The notes beneath the pieces were generated by a model. It was not told where the DNA came from. It saw only the letters and a program-made list of their open reading frames with translations, and made no database searches. Below, piece after piece: positions 56,613 through 64,000 of a stretch of 64,000 nt of DNA. The first letter of the stretch is position 1, and every line of letters begins with the position of its first letter. The translations under genes and the position numbers were made by a program. Source of the stretch: Zychaea mexicana (taxonomy: Eukaryota; Mucoromycota; Mucoromycetes; Mucorales; Lichtheimiaceae); the NCBI RefSeq assembly GCF_025766255.1, contig NW_026516787.1, positions 60,932 to 124,931 on the forward strand, read 5' to 3'.

Positions 56613-59600
56613 TCATGATTCGCGATAAGACATGTTCAATAAATGGATCTCTTTGCTAAGAATAGGCCAGAAAATTGTTGCTTTGCCTAGTAAATGCTGT
56701 TCCAACTGTAGCATTTCGTACATGAACTTCAAATTGGGTTGAATAATGACGTTAAGCCTTCGTGCACGTACGTAGAGGTAGGCTTGTACTAAGGAATGTT
56801 TGAGATGATGCATCACGTAGCAGATTGTAATGGCGGCACTCCGACTAACGCCCACGCGACAGTGGATCAAACAATAACTGTTTTGTTCATATGCTTCATC
56901 TTTCTCAGAACAAACACAAAGGTTTTCACATGTCAGTTACCTCTTATCACGGTTGTCTCTCTCTCTCTCTATCTATCTATCTCACCCCTTTGCGAGCAGT
57001 GATATTATGAGACAACTTACCAACAAATCGCATGGTTTCCTCCAATCGTCCGCGAATAGAATCAATGCCGTCGTCATATAAATTGTCAAGAAACAAGAGC
57101 TTGAACTGGCTTTGATCCAGATTCGCATCCTCACCCACACTCACGATGTGAGTGATACCAAGCGCTTTGAGCATTTCTGGATTTGTCGCATGATTCAGAT
57201 TGCCGAGATACAAAAAGGGAAGTATCCGTGATGGGAACGACCCCTCGAAACGCGGTGAATAAAACCATGGGAAATGCATTTTTTCGGTTGCATCGGGTTC
57301 CGGTTCCAGCAAGTGGACAGGGATCGTTTCATCAATAGCGTCGTCGTCGCCGTCATTGCTAGCACCAATACTTTCATCCATGCTTTGCTCTTGTTGTGGT
57401 TGCTGCTGCTGCTGCTGCTGCTGCTGATAATCACCGCCAGTACGCACGGGCCTTCCAGGGACCGGCGGAGTAAACTGGTTATTGTTATTGCTGTTGTTGT
57501 TGTTTTGATGATGGTGTTGCCCTAATTGGTCCTTGTGTTGTGCTGGATTAGATATACTATTGATGTAAAAGTCGTCGTGCAGTAATCGATTGTCTTTGCC
57601 TTGCATTTCATCGTCCCCATCAAAATCATCATCATCCTCATCCAAATAATCGTCCTCCTCTTCACCATCCACTGCCATTGCGTCGTTGTTACTGTTATTG
57701 TTGGTATTATTGCTCGCGGTGCCGATACTGAGATCCTCGAGCTGTAGCTGTTGTCGCGTATCTGGGGGTAACCGTACATTGTACTCATCCCCTTCATCCT
57801 CATCACCATTCTCCACCACATGGTCGCCTCGTTTCCGTTTATGATCTACTCCTGCTACCGATGATGGTGGTTGGGGTGGGGGTGATGCTAATGACGTTAT
57901 TGTTGTTGGCTGTGATAACCGGTGCTCAATCCGTCGAAGCGTTGCAACATCCACAGAATACACAAAGAAACTTCTCTTGCGCTGTAACATCAGATACGCT
58001 TCTGGCAGCCGGGCCTTTTCCTTGTACATGATCCACGACAAGACCATCAAGCTTGTTTCCGTATAGCCGTCTGAGCAATGAATTAAAATCCTACGGCCCC
58101 GGCTGGCCTGATCATCCACAAAAGCTAATAGATGCACCAGTCGTTTGTAGAACTTGTCGAATGCTCCGGATTCCATGGGTATCCCCGTCGAGTGAACGTC
58201 GAGATGGATGATTTCCGGCGGTAATCCATCCGTAGGTAGCTCATTTAATGTCTCGCGTGCCAATGTCAGTGTGGACGGCAATGGCATGTCAGCAAAATCA
58301 TGTGCTTCGATGCAGATGGAGAATTGATGCGGGTTATCGTCGACCTCGCTTTCTTCATCGTCATAGTCAGGTTGGCGCACGTATGCAGGTGCGTCCTGAG
58401 TGTTGCCCACCTATTATTTTCGGCTGTCTGTTTAGTTTAAAAAGGTCCACAAAAAATGCTGCATCAGTTTAAAAAAGAAGAATCGGTTTTTTCTATTTTA
58501 CCCAGACATTAGGCGTTATCTCGATCGCACCACTCATGAGACGCATTTCCTCTCGCTCACGTTCCCAAAAGCTGATGGTGTTCATGCACATCCCGCTTGA
58601 ATTGTAGCTGATAAGTTCCGGATGTTTTTCTTCGATTTTTGCGAACGGATCTATACGGGATGGATGGGCGTATGAGTATACATAAGCACACAATATATGT
58701 ACGCAATTATCCATAATACACACTCAAGTATATAAACGCGCGTTCTCTTCTCGGTCTCCCCCCCCCCTCCTCCTCCCGGATTTACCTGTGATAACCAAGA
58801 CGCGATAAGACAAGTCATTGGCATCCTTGACGGCACTCTGGCCTGATGTTCTTCTAATCTTTTCTAATTGCTCCAGCCGTTCTATCCGCAATCGTGCCTG
58901 GGCCACGACGATCTTCTGTGCCACCTCCACAGCCCCGTATCCATACACGACAATATCACTGATCGATCCATATCGCGAGACCTGGATCTTAAAATTTCGC
59001 AAATTGACGGCGTGATCCGTATCGCTGGTATCTATAAATGATGGTGTTGGGTCCATTGCCGACGACGTGGTTATCAACTCGGACGGCAGTACCGCTTGAG
59101 CCAATCGAGCGTTATAAGGGCACGCTTCGTCTGCGTGGACTAGCATCAATCCACGATGTTTGGGCACAATACTCTTGCGCACACCAAAAAACAAATTCTG
59201 CTGATAAGACCGGCCGTTGACACCGTGCAGCCAAGGAAACAAGATATCGTTTGGTAAAGGGGTGGTTGCGTACAGCTGTTGGATTGCGGCAAACTGATCA
59301 GCAGATATTCCGTATATGGGGGACACCTCCTGCTGTTGGTGTTGGTGTTGTTGTGGATCCGGTTGGATAAGGTGCTCGAGATACTCGCTCGGGATATCAA
59401 ATTGTTGCTGTTCCAAGGACGACAGTTGCTGCTGTGGCAATTGCTGGTTGTCTTGCAGTGGTTGCTGTTCGTCATTGACAGAAGGTGCAACAGCCTTGTC
59501 GGTTTCGTCGTCTTCGACAGTCGGAGTAACGACCTTGTCAGTAGGGGGTGCGTGTGGCATAAGCACTGTGCTCGGCTGGAGGACCGTTGCAGATTCGTCA

Positions 59601-59647
59601 AGGCCGGGATCGGGTCGAGAATGCTCGGCAATGGGGTCAATGTCCAT
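56613..59647 (-). CDS. PPS1: Pps1-like dual-specificity protein phosphatase
   Basis: Four exons, 59647-58786, 58650-58502, 58410-56986 and 56903-56613, close in frame to 908 residues. The N-terminal part is Gln/Pro-rich, then conserved (LPNDILFPWLHGVNG, KSIVPKHRGLMLVHAD). A phosphatase-like segment in the middle has IHCSDGYTETSLMVLSWIMY; the C-terminal catalytic domain has FYSPRFEGSFPSRILPFLYLGNLNHATN and the signature IHCRVGVSRSA (H-C-x5-R). This two-part layout is that of yeast Pps1, linked to S-phase progression. Between them lies a long Asp/Asn/Gln-rich insert with a CAG-encoded poly-Gln. The last intron (56985-56904) uses a GTGAGA donor and holds a CT/CTAT microsatellite; the stronger-looking GTAAGT at 57020 breaks the frame. 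Confidence 0.9.
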
Positions 59648-60268
59648 AACACACGCTCAACAATTCAAGGGGGGAGTGGTAGAGAAAAGGATACAGGGAA
59701 AGGGGAAAAGAAGAAGAGAGAAAAGAAAAGTGAAACCTTCGAACCAATTGAAAAGCGGGCAACGAATTCTAATCAAACCTTATACTAAACGACTTTATCA
59801 CACAATACCTGATGGGTTCACTGTGTGATCGGCAACTGTGCTCCTAGGAAGGAAAGAGTGGGAAACTAAACCCTGGGTCCGCAAGCTGCTTATCTTTTTT
59901 AAATGCGAGATGCGGGGATATCCAGATCAAGGAAGGAAAAGTCATCAGCTTATTTTTGCAAGGATAGGCCTTACATCCACGAATGCAGGTAGTACAACAA
60001 GAAGTATGATATTCGCCAGTGTGTCCGAAATGTTGCGTCGTGCTTGATTTTCTTCCTGGATATTTTGTGAGAAAGCTTGTTTGAGAGCTAGCTCTTACAC
60101 CTCACAACAGATCGATACACATACGACTACCAGCATCATCTTGAGGTGGATTTAAGCAACGTTTCTTTTATTCTTTATATTTACACAAGTAACGGTTTCT
60201 TCCATCCATTTTCAATGTGCTTTTGTGTGATGAGCATGGCAAAGTGAGCTGCTTGTTTGTTATTTTCC
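59648..60268. other. Intergenic
   Basis: Promoter of the phosphatase gene and 3' flank of the next minus-strand gene. No coding evidence. Confidence 0.5.
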
Positions 60269-61233
60269 TCAGCTCTCTTTCCATACTGCCGTATCTACGC
60301 ATAATGCAGCAGTAAAATCCTTGCACTCCTGCAGCATATGTTTCCATTCTTCTTGATCGAGCCCGTATTGCAAAGGGGAGCTGAAAGCCGGATCTGGTCC
60401 AACAATAATTAAGATGATACAGTATATATCCCTTAGAAAAGAACCCGATTAGCTGTTATTTATCTTGTGAATTTGAATAAGTATACTTACAGCTCTTCTT
60501 TGCATGTCTTCAGTATTCCTTTATTGACATGCTCAGTGGCTTGACTTTCGTATTGGTGGGTTCGTTGTGCTACCGTTACTCCACCATTCACCACGCGCTA
60601 ATTATTTTTCGTCTCTCTTTTGCCCTAAACGCCCTATGATTTCCATGCAAAGACTGACAATAAACATCTACGCGTTCGTTTCACAGAGTCATCTAGCAGA
60701 CCACATCACTACATTTGGCAAAAGGTCTTCTTCATTCTCGTCTTCGTTCTTCTGCTCGTTCTCTTCTTTTTCCTTCTATATTTGAGAAGAAATTAGTTCC
60801 ATGTTTAGCTAAGCTATAATTTCGAGTATACTCTACGATTTAGAATATATCTGTTGTTCTATTTCTTTCCAACTTCCAGTTGTAAAGGACCATAAACCCG
60901 ATTTTATTTGGAAAATTCAAGCTACATGTTTTTAGTCTTAACGAGAAATTCGGCGTCAGCGAGGACTTGGAGGGACGTGCAGTAGTAGGTCAGTCCAAGA
61001 GAAAAAGTGGTCATGCTGGTTTAAAGAACTTTGTATGGAACTTCTCGAAAGAGATTAGAAAGCTTAATTGAGAAATAGCGTGAAATAACATCAAATAGAA
61101 CGCTCATGACGACAATGGTGATCAAGGGCACTACCACAAAAGAAAGTTACCGTTTCTTCTCTTCTTTCTCGTTCTACATGATTCTGCTGTATCTCTGTTT
61201 TGCTACCGGCTGCTTTCTTTTTGGCAAGTCGGA
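60269..61233 (-). CDS. Unrecognised multi-exon gene, 5' end not resolved
   Basis: Four phase-compatible exons on the minus strand: 61233-61151 (RLAKKKAAGSKTEIQQNH, then VERERREET), 60775-60713 (KEKEENEQKNEDENEEDLLPN), 60597-60491 (RVVNGGVTVAQRTHQYE, then HVNKGILKTCKEE) and 60431-60269 (GPDPAFSSPLQYGLDQEEW, CKDFTAALCVDTAVWKES, stop). The pieces are strongly coding-like: charged coiled-coil sequence, then an acidic run, then a conserved-looking C-terminus. A GTAAGT donor (60490) supports the last junction. The second donor is weak (GTAGTG), the first intron is long (about 375 bases) and could hide another exon, and the start is not found. Family unknown. Confidence 0.4.
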
Positions 61234-62632
61234 CTTTGTGGGTAAGGTTGCGAAATCGTCATTGATCGCATAATGATAGAAAATGTGGCATGTGAAGAGA
61301 GACAGAAACAGGCAGAAGAAGATGATTTCTGCAGAAAATAGGTAGTACCTGACATATCGTGGAGACGGACATTTTCGATAATACTCTAGCATATCCTAAC
61401 GATACAAATAACCACAGAGATAACCAACATCGATCATCAACAACAAACATACGCGGTAATCATCGTGTGTCTGCCTCTCTCTGACATGCATGTTATTGAG
61501 GAGACATGAACATTTATTTTATGTATGCTACAATACTATGTTTCTTTTGCGGGTGTTGTTTCTCGATCGATTGTGACAAACGTTTGTTACATAACAGAAT
61601 CCAAGTGTTACTGATCTGTTCTGTTGAACTAAGCGGTCTTGTTGTCTCTTTGACTTGGCACCAGTGATTTTGGCAGTGGTGCTGGCTGCAGTGGAGATTT
61701 GGTTTCTGTGGCAACGAATGAACTTTTTATCTTGCGTGAATCGCGACTGATTTCTGTCAGTTGATTTGCGATATTTTACAACTGGCATCATTCCCGGCCG
61801 GCGTGTGAATAATTCGTGTTATACTAATGGCAGGCAGTAGTAGTATATTAATGTATCACATAGATCATTCCGATAGAAATCTTCTCCTTATGGCATATCC
61901 GATTCGTGAATGACGTTGAGTTAGAGGTACTATCCGTTTGCGGGAACAATACCTTTGTAGTTTATAGGAGATATAGAAGAGAGACTATTATATTACACGC
62001 GTCGTGCGTTAGGTAGAGTTGGTTTAGACGGTCACTCGTCAAGCTCGCTTTGCGTGAAGGAGTTTTCTGTTAGTGTTGTAAATTTAGGATACCACGATGT
62101 AGTAATGTTGCTGATACCTGCACCACCTGAGCTATACATACGCTTTATGCCATCGGTTGGTCCGGCAAAGTCAGCTATATGCACTCAAGGATAATAATCA
62201 CGGTACTTATGCTTGGATTTGACTACGATCTTCATGCTCGTTTTTGGATAATATCGCTAGGAAAAGCTAGAGTGGAGTATCAAGCTAATGAATAATTCCA
62301 TCGACAACTTATATTGACATTGCACAGCTAATAACTTCCCTTGTTCTTATGATCCTCGTTGTACAAGTACTCGCTGGGCTGTCATTCGATCCCACAAACT
62401 CATGCTTGCTATGCCAGCAAGGTCAATGCTAGCTGGTTTTCGGTTATTGATACTTTTAAAGACGAGGGACAGTATAGAAAATCCGTTTACAAGGAAGTTT
62501 GCTTTAAAGATCAGCTTCGTCCTTGTGTTTTTCCTTTTACTTGATAAGTATTGCTAATACAATAACAAACAGCACATGTTTGATAGACGGGGGACAACAA
62601 CAACAAGGCCTTTATTTAAATTGATCAAATTC
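61234..62632. other. Mostly non-coding; one weak minus-strand ORF
   Basis: A minus-strand frame at 61791-61528 codes a basic 87-residue peptide (MMPVVKYRKSTDRNQ...) with an AATAAA-like signal 20 bases after its stop. It has no homology I recognise, so it is noted but not called. The rest shows nothing. Confidence 0.35.
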
Positions 62633-63001
62633 CTAAAGAGGCTCGTCCAAAAACGAGAGTGTCGATGTCTTAGCTTTGCGGGAAGGTGCATCGGCATCTG
62701 CTCCCGAACCTCTACCACAAAGCTGGGTTCTGTCTTGGTCGCTTTATGGATCTCGGAGGGTCCGATCGGTATTGAGATGCCAGCGGTCTCACCAATCCAC
62801 TTACCTACTTAGAAGTCGCCCCGTGCCTACAAAACAAGCATCAGCACCCACCCTTGCGCTTACCTACCCTCACTCACACTCACACACACACACACTGAAA
62901 AAAAAAGGAAGGGACTTACCACATGTGATCGAGAAAAAGCGAGGAAGCAGCACGCTGCGGAAATTGGGTGCCTTTTCATGCACACGTTCAAGACCCCGCT
63001 T
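62633..63001 (-). CDS. 3' exons of an unrecognised gene
   Basis: Three phase-closed exons, 63001-62920, 62826-62805 (22 bases) and 62741-62633. They read KRGLERVHEKAPNFRSVLLP, RFFSITCG, TGRLLS, then a tail GRGSGADADAPSRKAKT ending TSTLSFLDEPL and a TAG. The donors GTAAGT (62919 and 62804) are strong and the first acceptor follows eleven Ts. The upstream exons and the start were not found; a possible one lies near 63100-63140. The family is not recognised. Confidence 0.4.
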
Positions 63002-64000
63002 CTTTTGAAAAAAAAAAATACCCCCACTCCCATCCACAGGTCCGTGCTAACAACGCGGGGAACAATGACAGATCTTCTGTATCGTAGCGACAGTATGTAA
63101 CACTATTACAACGCGCTTTACCACACTTTGGTACGCGTTTTTCACCTATTTTTTTTTGTTTCTATCTTCGCGTAGTTCGTTCGCAAAAATAATCGAAAGG
63201 AAAAAAATTATTCGGAGGGTACCAGCCGAAACCTGTTTTTTGTTTTGTTTTGTTATTTTTTCACATGTATCATACATCACCCGTACACACGCCGAGGAAG
63301 TAAACACCACGTCTGATTGGCTTTGTGTCGCTACTGCTAAGGGAGGTGGATGAGAAAATGAGCAAACCCAACAGCACTATCAACCTGAAGAAGCAGCCTG
63401 TATCGATAATAGTAGTTCTAGGATGACGCGCATACTATGCTGAAAACAGCCATGCTGCTCTATAGTCTGCCCTTGACAGTTTAGTTTAAGCTGTCCACAT
63501 CCATCATTGCGGGCTTGGAGGATCGGCAACCGATAATTGCGTGAGAATCGATGTCTACTTGGGAGACGGAGTGCTGGGAGTCTCTCATGTGAAAATCGTA
63601 GGCTGGACCTTATGGTGCCTTGTGCGAGCAAAACATCCCCTTTTCTTTTCTGCCGAGCATCAGCATCGTTGAAGAAAAGGAGAGGGTGTGTTGATATCAT
63701 CCAAACGTCAAGTCGTTACAATATTTTGAAACACACCTCTTTCAAAAAATGGCATTTCTGATATATTATAGTGCACGCCACGCTGAACGCGAGACCCGTT
63801 TACGCGACAAGGCTAGCAGCAGCATGAAACAGCAAGTTCAGGAAATGGTATTAGGGAGTCCTTGAACAGCCTGGACCGCAAGTTGCCAGTCTATCATAAT
63901 CATGTGGGCGTGTGTGCGCTGCGCACTGCTTTCCATGAATTGTAGGGGTTGATGATACCAAAAGATATAAATACGCCCACATTTTTCAAGCCATTTCGTT
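63002..64000. other. Window end; one coding-like frame on the minus strand
   Basis: A minus-strand frame, 63700-63380 (106 codons), contains GDVLLAQGTIRSSLRFSHERLPALRL, then YRLPILQARNDGCG. It could be an exon of the gene whose 3' exons lie at 62633-63001, or unrelated. No start or junction could be fixed, so it is not called as a gene. Confidence 0.35.

Noticed and set aside
56986..57021. GTAAGT donor at 57020 as the end of phosphatase exon 3, needing a micro-exon
   Set aside because: Using the GTGAGA donor at 56985 keeps the frame and joins directly to the catalytic exon.
1..64000. tRNA and rRNA genes
   Set aside because: I looked for A-box/B-box pairs and rRNA-like blocks by eye and found none I could support; a tRNAscan run would be decisive.

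Overview
The window is nuclear DNA of a fungus, probably an early-diverging one (Mucoromycota-like). Genes carry many short introns of about 50-100 bases with GTAAGT-type donors. The core gene set is typical fungal (ELP1, FES1, RPS0, PIG-F/GPI11, HUL5-type HECT ligase, Pps1-type phosphatase, Rom2-type RhoGEF). A Siva-family zinc protein and a PWWP protein of LEDGF-like layout fit a lineage outside the common yeasts. No prokaryotic, plasmid or CRISPR feature was seen. Gene models were built by eye; where I give exon coordinates the reading frame closes across every junction.

Layout. 1-9.5 kb: a PWWP-domain protein (+), a tiny membrane-anchored protein (+) with a GC-AG intron, an 11-exon class II histone deacetylase (-) with an N-terminal chromo-barrel/Tudor-knot-like domain, a two-exon small membrane protein (+), and a four-exon small basic protein (-). 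10.3-16.2 kb: ELP1 (-). 16.2-20.1 kb: gene-poor. 20.1-26.5 kb: a dense block with a CaMKK-like kinase (+), a Siva-family protein (-) divergent from an L1-fold ribosome-biogenesis protein (+), a LIN1/CD2BP2-like protein (+) and a Tda10-like P-loop kinase (+).

26.5-32.5 kb: an accessory stretch with a tandem duplication, an unusual eight-exon membrane-protein gene (-) whose introns share repeated motifs, a decayed Helitron helicase and a fragment of a DDE-type transposase. 32.5-46.5 kb: an NmrA-like oxidoreductase, a zinc-finger protein, PIG-F, a HECT E3 ligase and FES1 (all +), separated by gene-poor gaps. 46.5-49.7 kb: relic sequence. 49.7-59.6 kb: RPS0 (+), a DEP-DH-PH-CNH RhoGEF (+) and a Pps1-like phosphatase (-). 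59.6-64 kb: two weakly supported multi-exon genes on the minus strand and otherwise little.

Functional themes are housekeeping: chromatin (PWWP protein, HDAC), tRNA modification (ELP1), ribosome production (L1-fold protein, RPS0), protein quality control (FES1, HUL5-type ligase), cell-wall and GPI biology (PIG-F, RhoGEF) and signalling (kinase, dual-specificity phosphatase). There is no sign of a biosynthetic cluster. The most unusual items are the chromo-barrel-HDAC fusion with a 9-base exon inside its catalytic motif, the eight-exon membrane gene with homologous introns, and the apparent loss of the GYF domain from the LIN1-like protein.
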